64,000 bases of DNA, from NCBI GenBank assembly GCA_964610885.1, contig CAZSWR010000003.1, forward strand, positions 34,799-98,798. The letters are read 5' to 3'. This document shows, in pieces, positions 27,192 to 34,430 of the stretch (the stretch's first letter is position 1; the number at the start of each line of letters is the position of its first letter). The position numbers were made by a program, and so were the translations under genes. The stretch is from CAZSWR01 sp964610885. Its GTDB lineage: Bacteria > Bacteroidota > Ignavibacteria > Kapaibacteriales > UBA2268. Below the pieces are notes generated by a model. The model was not told the origin of the DNA, did no database searches, and saw only the letters and a program-made list of their open reading frames with translations.

Positions 27192-28220
27192 TTATCTTTC
27201 GTATTCCCCGTTGTAGAATCGGAGGAATTCTGTGATGTTTCTTTCGCTGCCCACGAAAAATGGGGTCTTCTGGTGAATTGAATCGGGCTTGATTTCGAGA
27301 ATTCTCTGCTTGCCGGTCGTGGCCCTGCCTCCGGCCTGCTCGATGATGAACGAAAGGGGATTCGCTTCGTAAATAAGCCGAATTTTTCCGTCAGGTTGCG
27401 CTTCGTCCGCCGGATAGAGATATATTCCACCGTAATGGAGAATACGGTGCACGTCGCCAACGGCTGTTGCGATATATCGCATATAATACGGCCTGGTTTT
27501 GTCCTCCGAAGGTGTTTTGATCCAATTAAGGTAGTTGCGGACTCGTTCGCTCCAGTTGAGTACGTTGCCTTCGTTGCACGAATAATGATTTCCCCAGATG
27601 GGCATGATAAGGTTCTTTTTGGTAAGAAGAAATTCGCCGATTGTGGGGTCGAAAGTGAAAACGTTGACGCCGTTCCCCGTGGTGTAAGCAAAAAGGGTGC
27701 TGCTGCCATAGAGGGCGTATCCGGCGGCCAACTGTTTGTATCCGGGCTGTAGCACGTCTTCGCGGGTGCCGTCGTTGTTAGCCGACGGATCCAGCCGTTC
27801 GTAGATCGAGAAAATGCTGCCGATGGTGATGTTCACGTCGATATTCGTGGAGCCGTCCACCGGGTCGAATAGCAGGACATATTTCCCGAGTGTGTATTTT
27901 TTGGGTATGCGAATTATATCGGTGCTCTCCTCGGAGGCCATAGCGCAGAAGTGCCCGCCATAGCTCATGGTTCGGATAATGGCTTCGTTGGCGTATTCGT
28001 CCAGCCGGCGCAGTCTGTCCCCCGAATAGTTAAAGCTGTCGGTCATGCCGAGTATGTCGTTCAGTCCGGCTCGGCGCACTTCCTTTGCTATCAAACGGAT
28101 TGCGAAGGCCAGGTCTGCCAGGATGAGTGTGAATTCGCCTGTTGCCTCGGGGTGCACGGCTTGCTCTTCGGCCAGGTGGCGGCCGATCGTTACCAATTGC
28201 GATATATTATTCAATGCCAT
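27192..28220 (-). CDS. fbp: Fructose-1,6-bisphosphatase class I
   Basis: Hydrolyses fructose 1,6-bisphosphate to fructose 6-phosphate in gluconeogenesis, in the cytosol. At 342 residues it has the expected length. The metal-binding loop 'DPVDGSTNID' starts at residue 119, and the upstream acidic pair is 'ASEES' near 97-98. The C-terminal substrate-binding part shows 'GDVHRILHYGGIYLYPADE', 'KIRLIYEANPLSFIIEQAGG' and 'TTGKQRILEIKPDSIHQKTP'. 'MALNNISQLVTIGRHL' is a normal family start, so ATG 28220 is accepted. There is no operon partner; the Mor-like gene upstream on the same strand ends about 80 bases away. Confidence 0.97.
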   Translation of the reverse strand: MALNNISQLVTIGRHLAEEQAVHPEATGEFTLILADLAFAIRLIAKEVRRAGLNDILGMTDSFNYSGDRLRRLDEYANEAIIRTMSYGGHFCAMASEESTDIIRIPKKYTLGKYVLLFDPVDGSTNIDVNITIGSIFSIYERLDPSANNDGTREDVLQPGYKQLAAGYALYGSSTLFAYTTGNGVNVFTFDPTIGEFLLTKKNLIMPIWGNHYSCNEGNVLNWSERVRNYLNWIKTPSEDKTRPYYMRYIATAVGDVHRILHYGGIYLYPADEAQPDGKIRLIYEANPLSFIIEQAGGRATTGKQRILEIKPDSIHQKTPFFVGSERNITEFLRFYNGEYER

Positions 28221-28299
28221 AAGTCACCATTTTAATATAAATGCCGCCGAAAAGGTGCAAAATCGGCGGCATTATTTTCTTCCATCGAATTATTGTATG

Positions 28300-28569
28300 T
28301 CAATAAATCTTTCTTTCTCGCTTTATGCGTCTCAAATACTGTGCCGAAACATTCAGATTGGCCGCAATTTGACTGACGGATGTGTCCCGATTTTCGCGCA
28401 GGTAGCGTTCCACAAATTTGTCGAATCGGGAAATCCGCGGGAAATAAATGCTTACGCCCGCAAATTCGCGTAGCAGCCCGCGGACCACCTCCATGCCGAG
28501 CGCGTCGGCCACCATACGCAGGTCCTCCGTCAGCTCGTCCGGCCTCAAGGCCTCGAATACATTTTTCAT
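28300..28569 (-). CDS. Mor-like transcriptional regulator (phage Mu middle-operon activator family)
   Basis: 89 residues. The N-terminal half fits the Mor dimerisation domain ('DELTEDLRMVADALGMEVVRG', 'LLREFAGVSIYFPRI'), whose family pattern ends in 'G..IY.P'. The C-terminal half is a helix-turn-helix, 'TSVSQIAANLNVSAQYLRRIK'. In phage Mu, Mor activates the middle promoter; here its target is unknown because no phage late genes are in the window. The ATG overlaps the stop of the preceding 103-residue gene (ATGA, 28566-28569), so the two are coupled. It is transcribed away from the HTH/S24 pair, giving the layout of a lysogeny switch. Confidence 0.78.
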   Translation of the reverse strand: MKNVFEALRPDELTEDLRMVADALGMEVVRGLLREFAGVSIYFPRISRFDKFVERYLRENRDTSVSQIAANLNVSAQYLRRIKRERKIY

Positions 28570-28877
28570 CGCCCAGCGCCCTCCTCTGCGAAGTCAGGCA
28601 TACAATACGGCTCGAGGGCCGACCAATTCCTTTCGGAAAACTCTCCGACTATGAACGCCAAGTCCGCGTGGTCATCCTCGGAAATAATGCTCTGAGCGGC
28701 GCCGAGCGCCAGCACACAATCGACAGCCCTCACGAGCGAATCGACATCCGCGATCGCCTCGACAGCCGATTGCAATGCCTCCTGGCACCTGCCAATGGCC
28801 AACGCCCGCCTCCGGGCCAATTGCGACTGCTCCGCAAGGCCTCCGGCCCCAATCCGATTCCTAATATTAACTGACAT
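28566..28877 (-). CDS. Small protein of the phage-like switch, function unknown
   Basis: 103 residues, first gene of the Mor-like operon. It has no motif I recognise. It is mostly helical, with an Arg-rich N-terminal helix ('EQSQLARRRALAIGRCQEAL') and an acidic C-terminal half ('ISEDDHADLAFIVGEFSERN'). It starts about 100 bases downstream of a near-consensus minus-strand promoter (29014-28986). By position it corresponds to the first early gene (Cro- or antirepressor-like) of a temperate-phage switch, but no helix-turn-helix is apparent. Its base composition is rather GC-rich, like the neighbouring switch genes. Confidence 0.65.
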   Translation of the reverse strand: MSVNIRNRIGAGGLAEQSQLARRRALAIGRCQEALQSAVEAIADVDSLVRAVDCVLALGAAQSIISEDDHADLAFIVGEFSERNWSALEPYCMPDFAEEGAGR

Positions 28878-28913
28878 TTTGCAAATTCCCTTATTTGTTC
28901 GAAAAAAAGTTAC

Positions 28914-28942
28914 TTGACAAAAAGCTGAACATTTGTTATATT
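28914..28942 (+). promoter_or_regulatory. Near-consensus sigma-70 promoter driving the HTH/S24 repressor pair
   Basis: TTGACA at 28914-28919, a 17-base spacer, and TATATT at 28937-28942. The predicted start, near 28949, falls at the first operator-like word (GTAAATATTAC, 28950-28960). It faces the minus-strand promoter, with predicted starts only about 30 bases apart. Confidence 0.7.
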
Positions 28943-28949
28943 GGAAATG

Positions 28950-29025
28950 GTAAATATTACAATATTGAAAAGTAATATTTACTCTAATATAAGTAAATAA
29001 TACGACAATGTCAAGTAATATTTAC
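28950..29025. promoter_or_regulatory. Cluster of four operator-like words of the switch
   Basis: GTAAATATTAC at 28950-28960, its inverse GTAATATTTAC at 28972-28982, the variant GTAAATAATAC at 28993-29003, and GTAATATTTAC again at 29015-29025. Centre spacings are about 22, 21 and 22 bases, i.e. two helical turns. The sites overlap both predicted start points and the minus-promoter spacer, as expected for repressor binding. Confidence 0.65.
28986..29014 (-). promoter_or_regulatory. Near-consensus sigma-70 promoter driving the Mor-like operon
   Basis: On the minus strand TTGACA (29014-29009) and TATATT (28991-28986) are separated by 17 bases. It faces the plus-strand promoter at 28914-28942. 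Confidence 0.7.
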
Positions 29026-29125
29026 GAATATCGAAAATATATTTTTTGATGTATGGCTGGCTTTTGGGAAGGCACCAAACTCAAACTATACCGGCACAAT
29101 GTTACTAACACGAAGGGAATTCCAA

Positions 29126-29521
29126 ATGGAAGAAATCAACAAGGCCATCGGCAAGCGATTGCAGGATGTGCGCAGGATCTACAACAACGGCTACCGTTGC
29201 TCTGCCGAACAGTTGGCCGCCGAGATTGGCGAATCCGTGGCAAATATTCGGAACTACGAATGCGGAAAGGCCGGCATTCCCAATCGTGTATTGTTGGCTC
29301 TGTACCACAAAGGAATTAATCCGATATACTTGCTTTCTGGCGAGGGTGAAGTCCACGCGCCAAACGCTGCCGGCGCTGCGCTCGGGTCGAGGACAATTGA
29401 GAACAAATTGAACAATGCGCAGTCTGTCTATCGGATCGAATCGCCCGCTCGGCCCGAAGGTATCGGGACGGCGGCTGCCGGTTCCATCGAGGATGAAATC
29501 AAGAGCAAGGGCAGAAAATGA
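29126..29521 (+). CDS. Cro/CI-type (XRE) helix-turn-helix DNA-binding protein
   Basis: 131 residues from ATG 29126, with AAGGGA at 29113-29118 as ribosome binding site. The alternative ATG 29099 lacks one. The HTH is 'IGKRLQDVRRIYNNGYRCSA' then 'EQLAAEIGESVANIRNYECG', followed by 'GIPNRVLLALYHKGINPIYL', the usual XRE third-helix and extension, and 'LSGEGE', a common junction before S24 domains. The ~55-residue tail is low in complexity and ends at an ATGA overlap with the S24 gene. It is the likely repressor that binds the operator words upstream, but separated from its peptidase domain. The operator assignment is inference. Confidence 0.8.
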   Translation: MEEINKAIGKRLQDVRRIYNNGYRCSAEQLAAEIGESVANIRNYECGKAGIPNRVLLALYHKGINPIYLLSGEGEVHAPNAAGAALGSRTIENKLNNAQSVYRIESPARPEGIGTAAAGSIEDEIKSKGRK

Positions 29522-30111
29522 ACTATTACGAAATGACGGACACAGAGCTGCGGAGGAAAATCAAGCGTTACTACATGGACGAGCACTACGGGCTGCGGGA
29601 CCGCGCCTCGGCGCTCGCCGAATTATTGTCCGAGAGTTCGCGGCGGCTCGAAAGGTCGTATTCGGGAACCATTTCGATTTTCGATAGCGCAATTAACGAC
29701 GCCGTGAAGGAAATCGGCGGACTGGACGCCGCTGCGTTTTCTCGCCGAGCATCCGCGAGGCCGGGCAATACGGGCGCTCCTGGCATTGCGGCCGTCGAGC
29801 ACCATGGCCCGGTACCGAAGGATTACGTGGTCTATCGCATAAGTGGCGATTCGATGATCGGCGCGGGAATTTCGGACGGGGACAGCGTCGTAGTCGAGCT
29901 TGCCAGCCCCGAGCTTTCTATCAATAGCTTTGACGGGAAAATTGTGGTCGCCGAGGTGTGCGGAGTGTCGTTCGTCAAAAGGCTCTGCTCCTGCGGCAAT
30001 TCTTCGTTGCTACTGAAGTCCGAGAACCCGAAATATCCACCGTACGAGTTGAAAACATCCGATTCGCTGAAACTGATCGGCGAAGTGAAGCAGATTATTC
30101 ATAATATTTAA
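29518..30111 (+). CDS. S24 (LexA/CI-type) peptidase-fold protein
   Basis: 197 residues. The C-terminal ~100 residues form the S24 fold: 'DYVVYRISGDSMIGAGISDGD' (cut here) with catalytic Ser112 in GDSM, then 'VEVCGVSFVKRL'-like strands with Lys154 as general base (actual text 'AEVCGVSFVKRL'). The N-terminal ~90 residues are helical and have no helix-turn-helix. No clear Ala-Gly or Cys-Gly cleavage bond is visible in the linker (about residues 75-95), so self-cleavage is not assured. It overlaps the HTH gene by 4 bases, so the two look like a CI-like repressor divided into two polypeptides. A UmuD-like role is a less likely alternative; umuC lies 14 kb away. Confidence 0.8.
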   Translation: MNYYEMTDTELRRKIKRYYMDEHYGLRDRASALAELLSESSRRLERSYSGTISIFDSAINDAVKEIGGLDAAAFSRRASARPGNTGAPGIAAVEHHGPVPKDYVVYRISGDSMIGAGISDGDSVVVELASPELSINSFDGKIVVAEVCGVSFVKRLCSCGNSSLLLKSENPKYPPYELKTSDSLKLIGEVKQIIHNI

Positions 30112-30341
30112 ATTCATACTTCTTGTCCGATTTGCATCCTTAAAATAAAATAATCTAAGAGTAATCCGTTATTAGTGTGGATTCTGGGCGCACTTGGAGC
30201 GAAATGAATCAGGGCGCGAAGTGTAAATTTATCATTAAATTTATTTAATACTTTGCACTTACGGCAGCCCGCATTTTTTTGGCGCACGGATATTTCTTAA
30301 TTTTGTAACGATTGATTAGTAACATACAGGAAAAATGATTT

Positions 30342-31277
30342 ATGAGCAAAGAGAAATTTATGGATTCCCGCTTCGGGCAATACTTCTTTATCGCCATCGG
30401 TTCCGCGATCATGGCGTTGGGAATCGGCGTATTCATGGTCGATGCAAAAGTGGTCCCTGGAGGGGTTAGCGGCCTCTCGATTGCCGTGCACTACCTGACT
30501 GGCGGAAATCTGCCCGTCGGTATGCTGATGTGGGTAATGAACATACCTCTATATATATGGGGATTGAAAGAACTCGGTAAGACTTTTGGAGTTCGGACAT
30601 TCTATGCGTTCACACTCAACTCGGTCTTTATCGATTTGTTCCGTGGCGACATCCCCGGGTTTAGATTCATCAGGCTTCAGGACATGACCGCAGTTCAGGA
30701 ATTGCTACAGCACGATTTCTTGTTCTTCGTCCTGATCGGTGCCGTGCTGCTGGGCGTTGGCCTTGGAATCATATTTAAATTCCGCGGTACGACCGCCGGA
30801 TCGGATATTGTGGCCTCGATCATGCAGAAACGCGCCGGCTTCAAGCCCGGCCAGGCAATCATGATCATCGACTTCTTCGTTATCACGTTCGCCGGCATCG
30901 TCATCGGCATGAACGATATTTCGCCGGAACGTTCGGCAATGACGCTGACTTTCTACGCTTTCCTTTCGTTGTACCTGTCGAGCAAAATTATCGATGTCAT
31001 CATCGACGGCTTCGACTATGCCCGCGTGGCGTATATCATTAGCGAAAAAAGCGACGACATTGGCAATCTGATCCTCCACGACATGGGCCGCGGCGCCACA
31101 GCGTACAAGACTCGTGGACTCTACACAAACCAAGACCGCGAAGTGCTCATGGTCGTCTGCTCCGTCAAGGAAGTAAGCACGCTCACGGAAGAAATCCGCG
31201 CGATCGACCCGAATGCGTTCATCATCATAAGCAACGTACACGAGGTCATGGGCAAGGGCTTCCGCCGCAGGATATAA
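30342..31277 (+). CDS. YitT family membrane protein
   Basis: 311 residues. The N-terminal ~210 residues have about five membrane helices ('QYFFIAIGSAIMALGIGVFM', 'FFVLIGAVLLGVGLGIIF', 'AIMIIDFFVITFAGIVIG', 'MTLTFYAFLSLYLSSKIID') and the family repeat 'PGGVSGLSIAVHYLTGGNLP' / 'GTTAGSDIVASIMQKRAGF'. The C-terminal ~80 residues are the DUF2179 domain, with 'GRGATAYKTRGLYTNQDREVL' (shown in part) and 'AFIIISNVHEVMGKGF', thought to be a cytosolic ligand-binding module. Substrate or role in the inner membrane is not established for the family. It is a single gene closed by its own terminator. Confidence 0.9.
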   Translation: MSKEKFMDSRFGQYFFIAIGSAIMALGIGVFMVDAKVVPGGVSGLSIAVHYLTGGNLPVGMLMWVMNIPLYIWGLKELGKTFGVRTFYAFTLNSVFIDLFRGDIPGFRFIRLQDMTAVQELLQHDFLFFVLIGAVLLGVGLGIIFKFRGTTAGSDIVASIMQKRAGFKPGQAIMIIDFFVITFAGIVIGMNDISPERSAMTLTFYAFLSLYLSSKIIDVIIDGFDYARVAYIISEKSDDIGNLILHDMGRGATAYKTRGLYTNQDREVLMVVCSVKEVSTLTEEIRAIDPNAFIIISNVHEVMGKGFRRRI

Positions 31278-31300
31278 CTTTACTTATTATCTTATATAAA

Positions 31301-31336
31301 GATGGCTACCTCTCGAGTTGGGGTGGCCATTTTTGT
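31301..31336 (+). terminator. Terminator after the YitT gene
   Basis: ATGGCTACC pairs with GGGTGGCCAT, followed by TTTTTGTTT, about 30 bases after the stop codon. Confidence 0.8.
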
Positions 31337-31469
31337 TTGGTGATTTTATGTCATAAACTATTTCAACTCGGGTGTTTTTGTCAATCCCGCGAATGCGGGA
31401 AGCTACTCTTTTTACTGTTAGTTACTTATTTCTCAAAGCGAATAATTATTCCTTTTTCATCAAAGAAAT

Positions 31470-31535
31470 TATATTACACCGTTCTCCTGTCGGGAGAAGG
31501 GCCGGGGATGAGGTAATATAGCTAAAGGTCAAATT
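31470..31535 (+). repeat. Family B repeat, partial copy 3
   Basis: 'TTCTCCTGTCGGGAGAAGGG' followed by 'CCGGGGATGAGGTAATA' matches the centre of the element at 10862-11023. Terminal repeats are lost. Confidence 0.65.
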
Positions 31536-31541
31536 ATATAT

Positions 31542-31717
31542 TACCGCACGAGCGGTTGTTCTTTTGTAGCAAATTGTTGAATTTTTGTATGTGATTTCGC
31601 GTTAGCGAATGTTTTATATAATTGGTTGAATTATACAGGGTATAATAAAACAACCGCTTGCGGTATTACTTGCAAATCAAAAATTACACCTACAATACAA
31701 TAACCACTACGCGGTAT
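31542..31717. repeat. Inverted-repeat element, family F, copy 2
   Basis: TACCGCACGAGCGGTTGTT at the left and AACAACCGCTTGCGGTA plus AACCACTACGCGGTAT at the right. Internally it has 'GATTTCGCGTTAGCGAATG' and 'TTGGTTGAATTATAC', the inverse of the parts at 744-921. It fills the gap before the phosphatase-like gene. Confidence 0.7.
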
Positions 31718-31894
31718 CAGTTCGCAATTATTACTTTTTTGGAGGGCCACTTTAGCAGCAAACAGATTAGTTTTGGGGTAACATATATTCGAGAAGTTAA
31801 TTGCATGAAGATGAGATTCCCGCCTTCGCGGGAATGACAAAAGCAGATATTTCAAGTTAAAACGAAAAAACGCTTAAACAACAGAATCCCCACC

Positions 31895-32650
31895 CTACTT
31901 CTTCGAGTCGTTGCAGGGGCAGATTTCGCGGCGGGTTGCGTCGTCGATCTCGAATTCGGGGAAGGGGCGGAAGTCGCGCACTTGCTTCTTGACTCGGTCG
32001 TAGCCTTTGTTCACGCCGTCGGTATTCTTCAGCCAGTATTGGTAGGCTTCGTCGTCCGAGAACTTGCAGAACTGCTTCAGAATCGCCGAGGAAACGTATC
32101 CCGACTGGTGCCAGCCGTTCCAGCAGTGCAGGTAGATCGGGCCTTTGTTTGGGTCTTTTATTGCATTATAGACCAAGCGGAGGATTTTTTTCATATCTTT
32201 CGTGCTATTGCCCGAGTTCTGTATGTAATCAATTGTATCCGCCCTGTAAACCTTGCCGCCGTGTTCCTCAAGCGAAACGAGCGATTGGCTGCCTTCGAAA
32301 TTAGTCGAATAGAGGTAAATGGCCGTCGAGAAGCCTTCGCTCAGCAAATTACTCACGCCGTCCTCGGGCAGCGGGTTGTGGTTGTCCCTTTTATTCGTCT
32401 TGTGGAAAGCGTTGTTGGCTCCGCCGCGGTATGCGATGCCGTAGAGGATTGTGCGCATGTTCCGAGTGCCGTAGAGCGCATCGAAGCCGTTGCCGTGGTT
32501 ATCCGTGATTTTCTCGGAGAGGCACTTTGCGCCGTATTGCTTTTTGTAATGTTCGACTTTGGAGTGCAGGTCGGGGAATTGGCGAGCAAATGATGGTTGG
32601 GCGCCAAAAATAATTAGGAATGCAAGCAGTGCAATTATTGATTTCTTCAT
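31895..32650 (-). CDS. Exported dual-specificity-phosphatase-like protein with altered active-site loop
   Basis: 251 residues with a signal peptide (MKKSIIALLAFLIIFGAQPS, then FAR). The fold matches cysteine-dependent protein phosphatases: 'AIYLYSTNFEGSQSLV' and then the P-loop 'IYLHCWNGWHQSGYVSS'. Cys176 is in place, but the position of the essential Arg (Cys+6) is Gln182 (HC-x5-Q rather than HC-x5-R). The preceding Asp loop is not evident. It could be a non-catalytic phosphate binder, or use a neighbouring His as substitute. The C-terminus has a CPC motif. It is monocistronic. The export signal implies a periplasmic site. Confidence 0.72.
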   Translation of the reverse strand: MKKSIIALLAFLIIFGAQPSFARQFPDLHSKVEHYKKQYGAKCLSEKITDNHGNGFDALYGTRNMRTILYGIAYRGGANNAFHKTNKRDNHNPLPEDGVSNLLSEGFSTAIYLYSTNFEGSQSLVSLEEHGGKVYRADTIDYIQNSGNSTKDMKKILRLVYNAIKDPNKGPIYLHCWNGWHQSGYVSSAILKQFCKFSDDEAYQYWLKNTDGVNKGYDRVKKQVRDFRPFPEFEIDDATRREICPCNDSKK

Positions 32651-32683
32651 AGGATTATCGGATTGAATTGGAGAAATGAAGTT

Positions 32684-33841
32684 TTACTGGGTCGGTTCGT
32701 CTGGCGTGGCCGGGTGTTGTTCGGCCATCCTAACCGTGAACGTGGAGCCGACGTCGGGTGTGCTTTCCACTGTGGCATCGCCGCCGTTCATCTGAGCGAT
32801 TTTCTTCACGGTCGACAGGCCGATGCCCGAGCCGAGTATGCCGGTGGTCTTTTTGTTTTTAATTCGTACAAATTCGCCAAACAAGCGGGCAGTTTCCTCT
32901 TTGCTCAGCCCTATGCCCGTGTCCTGCACCTGGAAAACAATTTCCGTTGCATCACGGCGGATGCGCACGTCCACTCTGCCGCCCTCGCGGTTGTATTTGA
33001 CGGCGTTCGTGATCAGGTTGTTCAGCAGCATCTGCACTTCGTCGCGGTCGAAGCAGGCGACGAGATCGGGGTCGCACTCGAGGCGCATCGCGATGTTCCG
33101 TTTTTCGGCATCCGGCAGCGCGCTGTCCATGCTCATCCGGGCTTCGTCGGCCAGGCGTAGCGGCACGAATTCGCGCTTGCGGCGTCCCGATTCGATTTTC
33201 GTAAGCTCGAGAATGTCCATGATTAGTTTGTTCATCTGCTCCGAACGCACTAAGCAGCGGTCGATCATTGTGTCGTAGGCCGCAAGGTCGTCGCCCAGGG
33301 TGCGTGCCTTGATCATATTGATATAGCCCTCGACGGCGCTCAGAGGCGATTTCAGTTCGTGCCCGAGCACGGAGATGAACTGAAATCGCACCTGTTTCCT
33401 CTCCTCGTTCAGTTTCCTGACTTGCTTGGAGAGGATGAGGCTATGGGCCGCTTTGTCCACTTTGTTCTTGAGTTCTTTGGGTGTGAATGGTTTCGACAGA
33501 AAATCGAACGCACCGCTCTTTATGGCGCTGACGGCCGTATCGAGCGATGCGTAAGCTGTTATCATTATCGTTAGCATGTCGTCTTTGTTCTCGATCGTCT
33601 CGATTCTCTCGAGCAATTCCAAACCGGTCATTCCGGGCATTTTGTAATCGAGAAGCAGCAAATCCGGTACTTTGGTGTTAATCTTTTCGAGGGCTTCCTC
33701 GGCGCTTTCCGCCGTATCCACCTCGAAAATCACTTCGTCGTCGACGTCCGGGACAGATAATTTGTATCCCGAGAGAATCCTTTCGATGCCTGATCGCATT
33801 CCAGCTTCGTCATCGACGGCGAGCACCTTCATTTCGAGCAT
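32684..33841 (-). CDS. Response regulator-histidine kinase hybrid
   Basis: 385 residues. The N-terminal receiver domain (1-130) has the acidic pair 'AVDDEAG', the phosphoacceptor in 'LLLLDYKMPGMTG', and 'MITAYAS' and 'FLSKPF' with the conserved Thr and Lys. A coiled linker leads to a HisKA domain with 'ISVLGHELKSPLSAVEGY' (His acceptor) and a HATPase domain: N-box 'LLNNLITNAVKYN', 'QDTGIGLSKEE' and 'GSGIGLSTVKKIAQMNGG'. There is no membrane segment, so it is cytosolic. ATG 33841 is one base after the stop of the upstream response regulator gene, so the two form a coupled pair and probably a phosphorelay. Start could be the Met three residues later. Confidence 0.92.
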   Translation of the reverse strand: MLEMKVLAVDDEAGMRSGIERILSGYKLSVPDVDDEVIFEVDTAESAEEALEKINTKVPDLLLLDYKMPGMTGLELLERIETIENKDDMLTIMITAYASLDTAVSAIKSGAFDFLSKPFTPKELKNKVDKAAHSLILSKQVRKLNEERKQVRFQFISVLGHELKSPLSAVEGYINMIKARTLGDDLAAYDTMIDRCLVRSEQMNKLIMDILELTKIESGRRKREFVPLRLADEARMSMDSALPDAEKRNIAMRLECDPDLVACFDRDEVQMLLNNLITNAVKYNREGGRVDVRIRRDATEIVFQVQDTGIGLSKEETARLFGEFVRIKNKKTTGILGSGIGLSTVKKIAQMNGGDATVESTPDVGSTFTVRMAEQHPATPDEPTQ

Positions 33842-33842
33842 A

Positions 33843-34241
33843 TTACTTCAAATGTTTGTTTATTTCTTTCATTAACTGTTCAAAACGAATCGGTTTGTTC
33901 AGTATTGCATCCGCTTTGATCCAGTTGCGTTCCTCTTCCTTGTCGGTAAAGAAACGGAAACCGAGTTCGTGCGTAACGCCGGTGATGATAATAACCGGCA
34001 AAAGCGGGTCAATTTTCTTGACATAATACGAAAGAGAGAAACCACCGTCTAACGATTCCATCATAAGGTCTGTGATCACCAGATCGGGTTTGTGGTCTTT
34101 AAGGATATTTTCGGCTTCTTCCTGCGACTCTGCTCTGAGCACATCGAAACCTTCTGCTTTAAGGTTAATCTCGTATTGAGTTAGCAGATCAACATCATCG
34201 TCAACAATTAAAATTGTTTTCTTTGATTCAACTGCATCCAT
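33843..34241 (-). CDS. Single-domain response regulator
   Basis: About 132 residues from ATG 34241, chosen because GGAGG lies just upstream (open frame begins 34280). A receiver domain only: 'TILIVDDDVDLLTQYEINL', the acceptor Asp in 'DLVITDLMMESLDGG', 'VIIITGVTHE' and 'AILNKPIRFEQLM'. There is no output domain, so it acts as a phosphate shuttle or by protein contact. The stop lies directly before the start of the hybrid kinase, its likely partner. Confidence 0.9.
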   Translation of the reverse strand: MDAVESKKTILIVDDDVDLLTQYEINLKAEGFDVLRAESQEEAENILKDHKPDLVITDLMMESLDGGFSLSYYVKKIDPLLPVIIITGVTHELGFRFFTDKEEERNWIKADAILNKPIRFEQLMKEINKHLK

Positions 34242-34430
34242 TATTCCTCCGGATATATATAAATCAAAATCAGTTTTCAAAACCTACAAAGTTACTAAAT
34301 ATTTCACACAATAGCAATGCAGCACAAGTTTATTTATTGTAATATTTTTCACAGTCGCATTGCTCGGCAGTGCCCTTTGCGCTATTCATCGGCGTTTTGC
34401 GACTCCGGGGCAAGTGCGGGACCGGCTCCG

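Noticed and set aside
27053..27709. 218-codon minus frame overlapping the end of fbp
   Set aside because: It is an out-of-frame shadow of fbp in its first part, and its tail has no recognisable domain.
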